A stretch of DNA of 64,000 nt from Pseudoteredinibacter isoporae_A (lineage in GTDB: Bacteria > Pseudomonadota > Gammaproteobacteria > Pseudomonadales > Cellvibrionaceae). How positions within the stretch are numbered: the stretch's first letter is position 1; each line of letters opens with the position of its first letter. The notes beneath the pieces are model-generated. The model saw only the letters and a list, made by a program, of their open reading frames with translations, searched no databases and was not told the DNA's origin. The stretch spans positions 62,001-126,000 of the forward strand of contig NZ_BAABWJ010000005.1 in assembly GCF_040372805.1 (NCBI RefSeq), given 5' to 3'. The position numbers were made by a program, and so were the translations under genes. Shown one piece after another: positions 1 through 8,105 of this stretch.

Positions 1-75
1 ATTCCCGTCAGCGCCGGCGACACCATTCACGCTGACTACGGTCCACTGGGCAGCATCGCTTGCCATTTTGTATAG
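1..75 (+). CDS. C-terminal end of a 2-oxo-hepta-3-ene-1,7-dioate hydratase-like protein (partial)
   Basis: An open frame enters from the left edge and stops with TAG at 73-75, giving 24 residues that include AGDTIHADYGPLGSIACHF. This ending resembles the C-terminus of the HpaH / 2-keto-4-pentenoate hydratase branch of the fumarylacetoacetate hydrolase superfamily, where a 'GD..H.D.GPLG.....F' tail is usual. It stops 25 bases before an HpaI aldolase gene, and HpaH-HpaI is the expected order in homoprotocatechuate meta-cleavage pathways. The neighbour supports the call, but only the tail is visible, so another family member is possible. Confidence 0.55.
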   Translation: MPVSAGDTIHADYGPLGSIACHFV

Positions 76-99
76 GCTTTATTCTTCAGGAGTATCGAC

Positions 100-894
100 A
101 TGTTGCTGCAGGAAAATCACTTTAAAAATCGCCTCAACAGCGGAGAATGTCAGTTTGGTTTGTGGCTTGGTTTACCCAACCCGATCTGCGCCGAGATTTC
201 CGCAACCGCAGGCTTTGACTGGTTGTTAATTGACGCGGAGCACGCGCCCTATTCTTTGCAGGATATTCAACAACATCTCCAGGCCCTATCGCCCTACCGC
301 AGCGCCGCTCTGGTAAGACCGGCCGAAGGCAGCAGCAGTAACATTAAACAATTACTGGACCTCGGTTGCCAGACACTTTTGATTCCAATGGTTGAACACG
401 TAGAGCAGGCCCAGGCTCTCGCTGAGGCCATGCGTTATCCCCCACAAGGAATTCGAGGCCTGGGCACATCCATGGCGAGAGCGGCTCGTTGGAACGGAAT
501 TTCGAATTATGTCACGCAAGCTAATGATAATGTGTGTTTGATTATTCAAGTTGAAACGCGGACCGGGCTGGAAAACCTTGATGCATTACTCAGTGTCGAA
601 GGAATTGAAGGCGTGTTCATCGGACCCTCGGATTTATCGGCGTCTCTTGGTTTTATTGGTCAAGCTGACCACCCCACCGTTCGAGCGGCCATTGATTCGG
701 CGATTCACAAAATCAAGGCTTCAGGAAAAGCTTGTGGCTTGCTGTCGGTTTCACAGGATATGGCCAGACACTACCAAAAGTGTGGTGTCGACTTTATCGG
801 TGTGGGAGTCGATGCGGCACTCCTAGCACAATCGGTGCGAGCACTTGCCGAAGATTTCTGTGATCAGGACGCTGGCCCAACGGCAGGTTACTGA
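100..894 (+). CDS. hpaI: 4-hydroxy-2-oxoheptanedioate aldolase (HpaI/HpcH family)
   Basis: A 264-residue class II (divalent-metal) pyruvate aldolase that would split 4-hydroxy-2-oxoheptane-1,7-dioate into pyruvate and succinate semialdehyde, the last step of homoprotocatechuate breakdown in the cytoplasm. The family signature is complete: GLWLGLPNPICAEISATAGF, then LIDAEHAP with catalytic His48, Arg73 in LVRPAEG, metal ligand Glu152 in IIQVETRTG and metal ligand Asp178 in FIGPSDLSASLG. These correspond to H45, R70, E149 and D175 of E. coli HpaI. CAGGAG lies eight bases before the ATG. It follows a hydratase tail by 25 bases, so the two probably form the end of one operon. Related aldolases (GarL, RhmA) share the fold, so the substrate rests on that neighbour. 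Confidence 0.85.
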   Translation: MLLQENHFKNRLNSGECQFGLWLGLPNPICAEISATAGFDWLLIDAEHAPYSLQDIQQHLQALSPYRSAALVRPAEGSSSNIKQLLDLGCQTLLIPMVEHVEQAQALAEAMRYPPQGIRGLGTSMARAARWNGISNYVTQANDNVCLIIQVETRTGLENLDALLSVEGIEGVFIGPSDLSASLGFIGQADHPTVRAAIDSAIHKIKASGKACGLLSVSQDMARHYQKCGVDFIGVGVDAALLAQSVRALAEDFCDQDAGPTAGY

Positions 895-936
895 CTCCGT
901 CTTTACAAACAGATCCCGATACCATCGGCTTCGCTT

Positions 937-1152
937 ATGTATACCTGTAACTGTAAAAACTACCCCTATTGCTTTGAACCTCAACACCCAGATGAATTAG
1001 AGCTGCTATTGAACGGCCTGACACAAGTTGCGATTGAAAAAAATGTGCACTTCTTTCACTGCACGCCCTGTGGACAACACTATCGGGTTGAATCCTTATC
1101 GTTGGGGGTTTTGGTTTTAAAAGAGCCGGAAACACAGGATCAAAGCGCCTGA
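937..1152 (+). CDS. Small cysteine-rich protein of unknown function
   Basis: A 71-residue frame of soluble, non-repetitive composition. Cysteines occur as C4-N-C6 and C12 near the N-terminus and as C42-T-P-C45 in the middle (HCTPCGQHYRV), a spacing that suggests a small zinc-binding or redox fold rather than random sequence. There is no signal peptide or membrane segment. It starts 42 bases after hpaI in the same direction and could be translated from the same transcript, although the upstream bases show no strong ribosome-binding site. I do not recognise the family. Confidence 0.45.
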   Translation: MYTCNCKNYPYCFEPQHPDELELLLNGLTQVAIEKNVHFFHCTPCGQHYRVESLSLGVLVLKEPETQDQSA

Positions 1153-1446
1153 ACTTACGTGATGAAGGCTTGGAACTGAGGACAGTCGTAAGACAGTTGC
1201 TGAAAGCACTCGCCTGATTTTTTCAATTCCATCACCTGATCAAAATTCAAGCAAACCCAAATTAGGCTGAATGACCGCTGAATATCAGCATTGCCAGACT
1301 CGTCCCTTGAACTGATTTTCATGCAAACTTCGCAATAAAGTACTACTTTCTTCTGCATTTAGTACCAGAATGAATTATTTCTTGTATTCTTAAATAGGGA
1401 TAACTAAAGTAAATCCCTGATACTGTTGGATGAGTAAGAGGCTTGC

Positions 1447-2415
1447 ATGACTAAGCTTCAAGACTGGTCTCTTGGATTTGGCAACGACGCCAAACTTAAA
1501 TTAGGCCAAAACAATAGCGACTTGGAACGCGTGTTATATCAGGCTCTTCGATATAAGCACGTGCTTGAAGCTCTTCTGAAAATCACCGATGTCTTTGTCT
1601 ATATAAAAGATGCCCATCATAAATTTATGTTCGCCAGCGATGCCTTTGCTCGGCTGAGCGGCCACTCGAGTTGGCAGGAACTCGTCGGCAAAGATGATTT
1701 TGATATTTTTCCAGAAGAACACGCCAAGGTCTATTTTGAACACGAAAAAGGCGTCATCAAAAATGGTGAAACCCTCGGTCAACACGAAGAACCCTACTTC
1801 AATCTCGACGGCGAACTAGGCTGGGTTTGTACCACCAAGAATCCGGTTTTTGATGATGACGGCAATGTTGTCGGTCTTATTGGCATCAGCAAAGACATTA
1901 CCGAGATGAAAAAACATCAGGAGATCATTGCTCACCAAGCCACCCATGATTACTTAACCGGAGTTTATAATCGTAAAGCGTTTTACGAATTTGGTGAGAC
2001 CATGTGGGCCAGATTGAAACGTGAACACACCCCTTCCAAGCTGTTGTTTATAGACCTCAACGACTTCAAAACTGTAAACGATCAATTCGGTCATCAGGAA
2101 GGCGATAAAGTACTCTGCCTGTTTGCCAATATTTTAAAAAGCGAGTGTCGAGATTCAGATTTGTTGGCCAGAATTGGCGGAGATGAGTTTGTCCTTTATA
2201 TGAGCGGAGACAAACAGGCTGCCCACATTTTGGCAGAAAGATTAATTGAAAAGATCAAGCGGCGATCACTGCGGGGCTGCAAGATCAGTATAGGCATCGC
2301 ATCGAGTGAACAGGCCCGAACCCTGAGTGAGCTTGTGCGCTATGCCGACGAAGCCATGTATTTTGCTAAACGCAGCTACACTCAGTCGTTTTGTTTTTAC
2401 TTGGAAAGTGAATAA
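1447..2415 (+). CDS. PAS-GGDEF diguanylate cyclase
   Basis: A 322-residue cytoplasmic protein without membrane segments. A PAS domain covers about residues 43-153 (FVYIKDAHHKFMFASDAFARL near its start, then a PAC-like GLIGISKDITEMKK end). A GGDEF domain follows from about 165 (THDYLTGVYNR) to the end. The active-site loop is canonical GGDEF at 244-248. An inhibitory RxxD site (R235-D238) lies five residues before it, so an active enzyme making cyclic di-GMP from two GTP, with product inhibition, is expected. AAGAGG stands before the ATG. It converges on a degenerate HD-GYP response regulator with only ten bases between them, next to the H-NOX operon, which suggests membership of one cyclic-di-GMP circuit. 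The PAS ligand is unknown. Confidence 0.9.
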   Translation: MTKLQDWSLGFGNDAKLKLGQNNSDLERVLYQALRYKHVLEALLKITDVFVYIKDAHHKFMFASDAFARLSGHSSWQELVGKDDFDIFPEEHAKVYFEHEKGVIKNGETLGQHEEPYFNLDGELGWVCTTKNPVFDDDGNVVGLIGISKDITEMKKHQEIIAHQATHDYLTGVYNRKAFYEFGETMWARLKREHTPSKLLFIDLNDFKTVNDQFGHQEGDKVLCLFANILKSECRDSDLLARIGGDEFVLYMSGDKQAAHILAERLIEKIKRRSLRGCKISIGIASSEQARTLSELVRYADEAMYFAKRSYTQSFCFYLESE

Positions 2416-2425
2416 ACTGACCTGT

Positions 2426-3760
2426 CTATTCCTTAACGTAAACTTTAAAGTTTTCACGCATTTGCCTTTCCAGCTTGCGCAAGCGAGTAATCATTTCACT
2501 ATCCAGCTCACAACCTTCAGCCAATAATATCGAGCCATTACTCGCCACTAAATCCCTCTGCAGAACCATGCCAACACCGACCTCATCCAGGCTGAGAAAT
2601 TTATCAGCGGCTTGCCTCAAAAGCATCCCAAGTTCGGTTTCCAATGAACACAAGTGCTCAACCACTACCGGATCGTAATACTGACCGGATAATTCCTTGA
2701 GCTTGCCCAACGCTTCATCAATGGCCAACTCATTAGGCACAATTAAGCCCTGACAATAAAGAAGCAAATCGGATACGGCACAGAGAATTTTAGAGGATGT
2801 TCCTATTTCGCTGGCATTGATACCGAGGGGATAGCCACTGCCATCCAGATGTTCTTCTCTCTGCGATAGAATCCGGGCCGCACCTTTTAACGGTGGCATA
2901 CTGCTCATCATACTCTCTGCCACGCTGATGTGCGTTTGAAACATTCGCTGCTGCTGAACATCAAGTTCCAAATACGGTGTTTTGATCAATGTATCGGGAA
3001 AGCCGACTTTCCCAAGGTTTCTGAAAATTCCTGCGTAAATCAGGGATTTGGTTTCGGCATCGTCAAGGCCAGACTTCTCCGCCATACGCTTTAATAACAA
3101 CATCAGGTTCTGCTTGCTCATCAAGCTTTGCCCCATTCGCTGTTCAATTAAACTGGAGAACAACTGGGTTGTTTGCTGATAGCTTTGCTTAATCTTGCTA
3201 ACGGAAATTTGCAGCTTTTCATTGCTTTCGACCAAGGCCTTGCTGCGGGCTTGCACCTTCGCTTCCAAATCGTCGTTCAGTGCTTTTAATTGTTCGTTTT
3301 GCTCCAGAACGGTACGTTCCAGTATGGCTGTGCGTTGTTTATTGTGAGTGATCTCAATACCCTTGCTGATAATGCGCCGTAATCGGTCATCATCCCAGGG
3401 CTTTTCCATATAAAAATTGATCTTACCCTTATTGATCGCCCCAATAGTGGATTCCAGGTCTGAGTAGCCGGTTAGCAGAATCCGTTCCGAGTCTGGCCAA
3501 CCATTCGCCACCTCGCTGAGAAACTCCGCCCCATCCATGCCAGGCATGCGCATATCCGAGATTACGATATCAGCGGCTTGCTCAGAAAGCATTTCAAGTG
3601 CCTTGTGCGCACAGGAGGATGTTCGAATGTCGCAATCCATGTCGAACAGCAAGCGTTGCAAGCTATTCAGAATGGCTTCTTCATCATCGACAATCATAAT
3701 CTGAATTGCCGGCAGCGAAATCTCTGCAACTGCGCCTAAATTGTCTTTTTCGGTATCCAT
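2426..3760 (-). CDS. Response regulator with a catalytically degenerate HD-GYP domain (HnoD-like)
   Basis: A 444-residue RpfG-type architecture. The receiver covers about residues 20-135 with phospho-acceptor Asp69 in DIVISDMRMPG and the KPWD end typical of this subgroup. A coiled coil follows (about 145-195), then an HD-GYP-like domain (about 200-395). The GYP part survives as DGSGYP (306-311), but the HD metal pair is Arg247-Asn248 (GIFRNLGKVGFPD), the usual HHE before DGSGYP reads REE, and the 'VADVYDAL' element is AVSDLLLYC. Cyclic-di-GMP hydrolysis is therefore unlikely. In Shewanella a degenerate HD-GYP regulator (HnoD) is phosphorylated by the H-NOX-controlled kinase and acts allosterically on a phosphodiesterase. 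This gene is divergent from an H-NOX/kinase operon 122 bases away, so the same role is inferred. No EAL partner is seen in the window. Confidence 0.85.
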   Translation of the reverse strand: MDTEKDNLGAVAEISLPAIQIMIVDDEEAILNSLQRLLFDMDCDIRTSSCAHKALEMLSEQAADIVISDMRMPGMDGAEFLSEVANGWPDSERILLTGYSDLESTIGAINKGKINFYMEKPWDDDRLRRIISKGIEITHNKQRTAILERTVLEQNEQLKALNDDLEAKVQARSKALVESNEKLQISVSKIKQSYQQTTQLFSSLIEQRMGQSLMSKQNLMLLLKRMAEKSGLDDAETKSLIYAGIFRNLGKVGFPDTLIKTPYLELDVQQQRMFQTHISVAESMMSSMPPLKGAARILSQREEHLDGSGYPLGINASEIGTSSKILCAVSDLLLYCQGLIVPNELAIDEALGKLKELSGQYYDPVVVEHLCSLETELGMLLRQAADKFLSLDEVGVGMVLQRDLVASNGSILLAEGCELDSEMITRLRKLERQMRENFKVYVKE

Positions 3761-3882
3761 GCCTCGAAATTCTCTTTGGATTTCATGACCTTAGTATAAA
3801 CGGAATAGGAAACTTCGCCATCCTGTTTGCTATTTATGGTATTCGTCATACACTTAAGGCGTCGCAACACGGAGGCTGTGCT

Positions 3883-4431
3883 ATGAAGGGAGTAGTATTT
3901 ACTAATTTGGCCGAAATGGTCGAAGAAAATTACGGATTGGCAACCTGGCAAAATATCCTTGATGCCGCGCAACCCGCGTCCGGAGGTATTTATGTGGCTA
4001 CTGCGCAGTACGACGACGATGAGTTGGTCGGCCTGGTTGTAGCCGCGTCCGAGTTACTGAATGTCCCCGTGCCCGAGTTGATACGCCTCTTCGGCCATTA
4101 TCTGTGGACTTTTTTCAAGAAAAACTACCCCAAGTTTATCAGCGATCATGACAATCTATTCGACTTCCTGGTTTCCGTGGATTCCGTTATTCATATCGAA
4201 GTGAATAAGCTTTACCCCAACGCCTCCACACCTGACTTTGATTACAATGTCGATGACCGTAATCAGCTGATAATGTATTACCGCTCCCCACGAAAACTGT
4301 GTCACCTGTCCGTCGGTTTGATTGAAGCGGCGGCTGAGCATTTTGGGACCGATATGACGCTTGAGCACCCCGTCTGCATGCACGAGGGCTCGGATCATTG
4401 TGAGTTAAGGGTTTCTATGGGTAATGGATGA
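3883..4431 (+). CDS. hnoX: H-NOX heme nitric oxide sensor
   Basis: A 182-residue stand-alone heme-NO-binding protein. It opens with MKGVVFTNLAEMVEENYG, the usual H-NOX start. The proximal heme ligand is His104 (VIHIEV), and the heme-propionate Y-x-S-x-R motif is Tyr133, Ser135, Arg137. Cys140, His162, Cys165 and Cys173 match the positions (C139/H161/C164/C172) of the zinc-binding cluster known in the Shewanella protein. The start is fixed by the ATG at 3883 with GGAGG eight bases upstream; the frame is open further upstream but lacks a better start. It overlaps the kinase gene by eight bases. Known facultative-anaerobe H-NOX proteins bind NO and inhibit the partner kinase; that effect is inferred here from the arrangement. 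Confidence 0.93.
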   Translation: MKGVVFTNLAEMVEENYGLATWQNILDAAQPASGGIYVATAQYDDDELVGLVVAASELLNVPVPELIRLFGHYLWTFFKKNYPKFISDHDNLFDFLVSVDSVIHIEVNKLYPNASTPDFDYNVDDRNQLIMYYRSPRKLCHLSVGLIEAAAEHFGTDMTLEHPVCMHEGSDHCELRVSMGNG

Positions 4432-5350
4432 GCTAGAACTCTATAAAAAAACCTTAGCCCGAGAACGCCAGGCAAGACAGCAAGCCGAGTCCCTGCTGGA
4501 AACCAAGGCTCGCGATATCTATGAAGCCAATCAAAAGTTAGAAGCTGCGAATGCCCAGCTGAAGCGCCAGCAGAGAGAAATGGTCAAAACCGAAAAGCTG
4601 GTTGCGCTCGGTACCCTGTCTGCGGGCGTCGCCCACGAAATCAACAACCCTTTGGCGTTTATTAAAAGTAATATTGGCACTCTGGAACGCTACTTTCATT
4701 TCTACCAGCAGCACCTTCCTGATACGGATAGTGGCCAGGCGGTCGACATCAATCGTGCGCGCCTGGAAAAACTGAAATTTATCGCCGGCGACTCTGAGGC
4801 CATATTCAAGGAATTAAAAGAAGGGGTTGAGCGGGTGCAAACTATCGTCGCTGACCTGAAGTCCTTTGCCCGATCGAAATCGAAAGAATTCAATATGGCC
4901 AACTCCAATGAAGCCGTTCTTTCCGCGATACGCATCACCAACAATAAAGTGAAGTACCACTGCGAGGTTCACACGGATCTGGCGGATTTGCCACCAATCA
5001 TGTGTAATTTAAATGAGCTCAGCCAGGTTTTTATCAATCTGATCATCAACGCAGCCGATGCCATTAAGGAAAATGGTCTGATTTCGATACACAGTTTCGT
5101 TGAAGATGGCCACATTCACTATAAGGTCAAAGATAACGGTAAAGGCATTCCGGAGAAGAACCTCGACAAGATTTTCACCCCTTTTTACACCTCTAAAGAA
5201 GTAGGAAAAGGTACTGGCTTGGGATTGTCGGTGTCCTACGGAATCATTGAAAACCTGGAGGGTACAGTCGAAGTTAACAGTGAAGAGGGAAAAGGCACTG
5301 AATTCCACATCCGCCTTCCAATCGAGCGGGATATGCCCGAGGAGCCCTGA
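4424..5350 (+). CDS. hnoK: H-NOX-associated soluble sensor histidine kinase (HnoK-like)
   Basis: A 308-residue cytoplasmic kinase with no membrane segment and no sensor domain of its own. The N-terminus (about 5-58) is a coiled coil. The H box is GVAHEINNPLAF with phospho-accepting His71, the N box reads LIINAADAI, and the ATP lid is DNGKGIPEKNLDKIF followed by GKGTGLGLS. It starts inside the last codons of the H-NOX gene (eight-base overlap), so translation is coupled and input must come from H-NOX. The likely output is the divergent degenerate HD-GYP regulator. No other histidine kinase is encoded in the window, which leaves the sigma-54 regulator at 14207-15760 as a possible second target (inference). 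Confidence 0.9.
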   Translation: MDELELYKKTLARERQARQQAESLLETKARDIYEANQKLEAANAQLKRQQREMVKTEKLVALGTLSAGVAHEINNPLAFIKSNIGTLERYFHFYQQHLPDTDSGQAVDINRARLEKLKFIAGDSEAIFKELKEGVERVQTIVADLKSFARSKSKEFNMANSNEAVLSAIRITNNKVKYHCEVHTDLADLPPIMCNLNELSQVFINLIINAADAIKENGLISIHSFVEDGHIHYKVKDNGKGIPEKNLDKIFTPFYTSKEVGKGTGLGLSVSYGIIENLEGTVEVNSEEGKGTEFHIRLPIERDMPEEP

Positions 5351-5371
5351 TCCCAAGGCTCCTATTTTCCA

Positions 5372-5384
5372 TTGCAAAATGCGA
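5372..5384. promoter_or_regulatory. Proposed activator-binding site 1 (TTGCA-N3-TGCGA)
   Basis: An inverted repeat TTGCA-AAA-TGCGA with one mismatch to the form found at three other polysaccharide promoters. Its centre lies about 93 bases upstream of the -24 element at 5471, the usual place for a sigma-54 enhancer site. I infer it binds the regulator encoded at 14207-15760. Confidence 0.55.
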
Positions 5385-5470
5385 AACCCGTGCCTCTCGT
5401 TCTGCAAGGGTGATGTAAGCCCCAAAAAAATTATCAGTAAAAACAACAGCTTGTAGGTTTTCTGTCTCTA

Positions 5471-5486
5471 TGGCACAAAACTTGCT
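5471..5486 (+). promoter_or_regulatory. Sigma-54 (-24/-12) promoter of the polysaccharide export operon
   Basis: TGGCAC-N5-TTGCT matches the sigma-54 consensus at every defined position. Transcription should begin near 5497, about 35 bases before the ATG at 5532 of the exporter gene. The 181-base gap 5351-5531 holds this promoter and the enhancer-like repeat at 5372. Confidence 0.85.
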
Positions 5487-5531
5487 ACCGGTCTGGCAAA
5501 TGGAACCGATAAATCGCCAACGGAGCCTTAC

Positions 5532-6716
5532 ATGAATCTCAACACCCTCCTGACAGCAGCCGCTTCACTGCTATTTCTCAGCGCTTGTACCCAGCACCAT
5601 GGTTTAGGCCTGCCTGACAACAGCCGTGATACCGATCAGCGTCATTTCATGTACGGAAGCCAAGTGGACATTCCCAATGGCCAATTTGGACCTGAACCCC
5701 AGTGCGTCGCTCGCCAACAGAACGCCAAAAATCTTGACCGCCGCCCTCTTCCCTTGTCACCCGTCTTAGGCCCCGGTGACTTGCTGGAGATAGACATTGG
5801 CATCGATAAAGCGCTCTCGGGACACTTCATTATCGCGGATGATGGCTACCTGCACCTGGCGATGCTTCCTCCGGTGTTGGCCGCCGGTCAGAACACCCAG
5901 CAATTGGCCCAGAAGCTGGAGCTCGCCCTGATCAAGGAAGGCATCTACAAAGCTCATGCGCTCATGCTAGATGTGCGGGTATTGCAGTGGGCGGCGATCG
6001 ACATCACTGTACAAGGTTCGGTTTTTGAGCCTGGCCGAGTCCGAATCAACAAAAAATCCAAAGACAGCGTCACTGAAAGCGCGTTGCTGGCGCGTGGCGA
6101 TTATGCGCCACTGCGTTATTTGTCCGAAGCTCTGCGCGCAGCGTCGGGCGTGCGTCCCGATGCCGACTTGAGCAATGTTCAACTCAAACGTGATGGCTGG
6201 ACATACAGCGTGAATGTTGCCGGGATTGTGAGTGGGGATTCATATGAAGACATCCCTCTGCTCGCCGGTGACAGCGTTTGGGTACCCAGCACTGGATGCT
6301 TGCAGGAATACTTGATTCGCCCCAGCATGATTACCCCTAAAGGAATGCGCGTATTTCTGTCTAACTTAAGCGAAACCGCGTCCAACAATTCCAATGCTGC
6401 CATCGGTAGTTTCAGCAGTAACCTGCCCTATGGCTCGCGCTTATTGCACGCGGCCGCCTCAGCAAACTGCATGGGCGGTGCCAGTTTAAGCAATGCTTCT
6501 CGCAAAATTATTCTTGCCACGCGCAACCCCTTTACGGGTAGAACGCAAGTCATTGAACGCTCCATCGAGGAACTGTTACGCCATCCGGACCGAGATATTC
6601 TGAACCCCTATCTCATGCCGAATGATGCCATAGCCTGTTACGACTCGGACATCAGCAATGCGCGATCGCTGGCTCGATCACTGCTGGATATTTTGTCTCC
6701 GATCAAGTTGCTATAA
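5532..6716 (+). CDS. Outer-membrane polysaccharide export lipoprotein (Wza/OPX family)
   Basis: A 394-residue lipoprotein. The signal peptide ends in a lipobox L16-S-A-C19. A poly-export domain begins around residue 75 (LGPGDLLEIDIGIDK, then FIIADDGYLHLAMLP) and is followed by SLBB-like segments (VQGSVFEPGRV and the stretch from about 190). The length is close to Wza. It would form the periplasm-spanning outer-membrane channel for the exopolysaccharide. It is the first gene of a unit with the chain-length and polymerase genes (19 bases to the next gene) and sits 46 bases after a strong sigma-54 promoter. Confidence 0.88.
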   Translation: MNLNTLLTAAASLLFLSACTQHHGLGLPDNSRDTDQRHFMYGSQVDIPNGQFGPEPQCVARQQNAKNLDRRPLPLSPVLGPGDLLEIDIGIDKALSGHFIIADDGYLHLAMLPPVLAAGQNTQQLAQKLELALIKEGIYKAHALMLDVRVLQWAAIDITVQGSVFEPGRVRINKKSKDSVTESALLARGDYAPLRYLSEALRAASGVRPDADLSNVQLKRDGWTYSVNVAGIVSGDSYEDIPLLAGDSVWVPSTGCLQEYLIRPSMITPKGMRVFLSNLSETASNNSNAAIGSFSSNLPYGSRLLHAAASANCMGGASLSNASRKIILATRNPFTGRTQVIERSIEELLRHPDRDILNPYLMPNDAIACYDSDISNARSLARSLLDILSPIKLL

Positions 6717-6734
6717 CGGGAAAGTGAGAACCCC

Positions 6735-8105
6735 ATGAACTGCAGAGAAACACAGCATAAAAAATCCGCGTCAACGCGTCATACGCGCGCTTTGACGCTG
6801 CTGTATTTTCTGCTGCTTAATCTGCTGCCGATCGTCTTTGCTGGCTTGTACATGATGAAAGCACCGGTGTTTGAAAGTGAGATGTCGGTTCTGTTGCCGG
6901 GCAAGGCGGGCAGCAGCAACGTCAAGCTGGAAAACGTGGGCCAAGTCAGTTCCAGTTCCACATCACCGTTCAGCCAGCAATTTAATCCTCGCGCAAACTA
7001 CAAATCTATTTTGCAGAGTACGGATGTTGCCAATAAGGTAAAGCGTCAACTCAATCTCGCCGAATTACCACCCGCCCCCAAGGTGAAACTGGTTCAGCAA
7101 ACGTCGATCATAGACATTTCTGTGCGCTCTACGCTGGCCGATCATAGCCAGGAATTGTCCTGGGCCTATTTCTCAGCGTTACAGGAGCGCCTATCCGAAT
7201 TGCGTGAAGATGAGCTTGATCGCCGCCAGGCCAGTACACGCAAGGCTCTTTCTCAACAGCTGCGTTCCTTAAACGAGAGCCGTCAGCTGCTGTTGAACTT
7301 CCAACAACAAGCCATGCTGGTCGACAAAAAAATGATGGACGAGCAAATGAGTCTCCTGGCTGAAGTGCGTTCCAAAAAGACCAATCTTCAAGCCCAGGCA
7401 AAACGCATGCAGTTTGAAGTCGACCGTCTCAGCAAAGATCTGGGGATCTCTCCCTTCTTGGCCGCAAGAGCCCTTAATTTACAGTCTGATATTCGTTTTA
7501 ATGTGTATCTGGAAGAGCTTTCTATCGTTTCGGTCGAATACAATGAACACCGCGCGAAATTCGGGAAAAACCACCCCAAAATGCGTTCAGTACAGCAGCG
7601 TTATACAACAGCTCGTGCCAATATTCGTAAGCGCAGTGAAGAAATTGCCGGAGAATACTCAGCCGAAATTTTGCAAAACACTAACTTGGGCACCAGTCAG
7701 CAACTGGCCACACTGTTTGCCAAACTATTGCAGGACAATGCCGAACTGGAAGGTTTGAACGCAGAGTTATCTCAGTTGGAATTGGCACATTTACGCCTTG
7801 AAGATGAACTGCGCCTGTTGACCCGAGAAGCCTCGGAACTTGAACGTTTGCAACGTGAACAGCAACGCGCCGAAGCTGTATATAACTCAGCCGCTGCACG
7901 CCTGGAACTGAACCAAACCGACATCTATGCGTCCTACCCAATTGTTCAGTTACTGGCTGCACCCAGTACCGCTATCAAACCTATTAGCCCCAGCCCGCTT
8001 ATCGCCATTCTGGCCGTGATTGTAGGCCTGCTCTTACTCAACACAGGGGGGCTGGTGATATGGCAAAGACAAGCAATCATCCGCTTCTTGTTGAAGAAAG
8101 AGTAA
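6735..8105 (+). CDS. Chain-length determinant / polysaccharide co-polymerase (Wzz/GumC-like), no kinase domain
   Basis: A 456-residue inner-membrane protein with a membrane helix at about 20-40 (LTLLYFLLLNLLPIVFAGLY), a long periplasmic coiled-coil region (about 150-390) and a second helix at about 422-443. It carries a Wzz-type N-terminal region and a proline-rich segment before the last helix (KPISPSPL). It stops twelve residues after the second helix, so the cytoplasmic tyrosine-kinase domain of Wzc-type proteins is absent, and no separate BY-kinase gene is seen in the cluster. It probably sets polymer length with the polymerase, whose gene overlaps its 3' end by 46 bases. Confidence 0.87.
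   Translation: MNCRETQHKKSASTRHTRALTLLYFLLLNLLPIVFAGLYMMKAPVFESEMSVLLPGKAGSSNVKLENVGQVSSSSTSPFSQQFNPRANYKSILQSTDVANKVKRQLNLAELPPAPKVKLVQQTSIIDISVRSTLADHSQELSWAYFSALQERLSELREDELDRRQASTRKALSQQLRSLNESRQLLLNFQQQAMLVDKKMMDEQMSLLAEVRSKKTNLQAQAKRMQFEVDRLSKDLGISPFLAARALNLQSDIRFNVYLEELSIVSVEYNEHRAKFGKNHPKMRSVQQRYTTARANIRKRSEEIAGEYSAEILQNTNLGTSQQLATLFAKLLQDNAELEGLNAELSQLELAHLRLEDELRLLTREASELERLQREQQRAEAVYNSAAARLELNQTDIYASYPIVQLLAAPSTAIKPISPSPLIAILAVIVGLLLLNTGGLVIWQRQAIIRFLLKKE

Noticed and set aside
1155..1358. 67-codon minus-strand frame between the small Cys-rich gene and the diguanylate cyclase
   Set aside because: The translation looks plausible, but there is no ribosome-binding site, no recognisable family and no operon partner. 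It is left uncalled.
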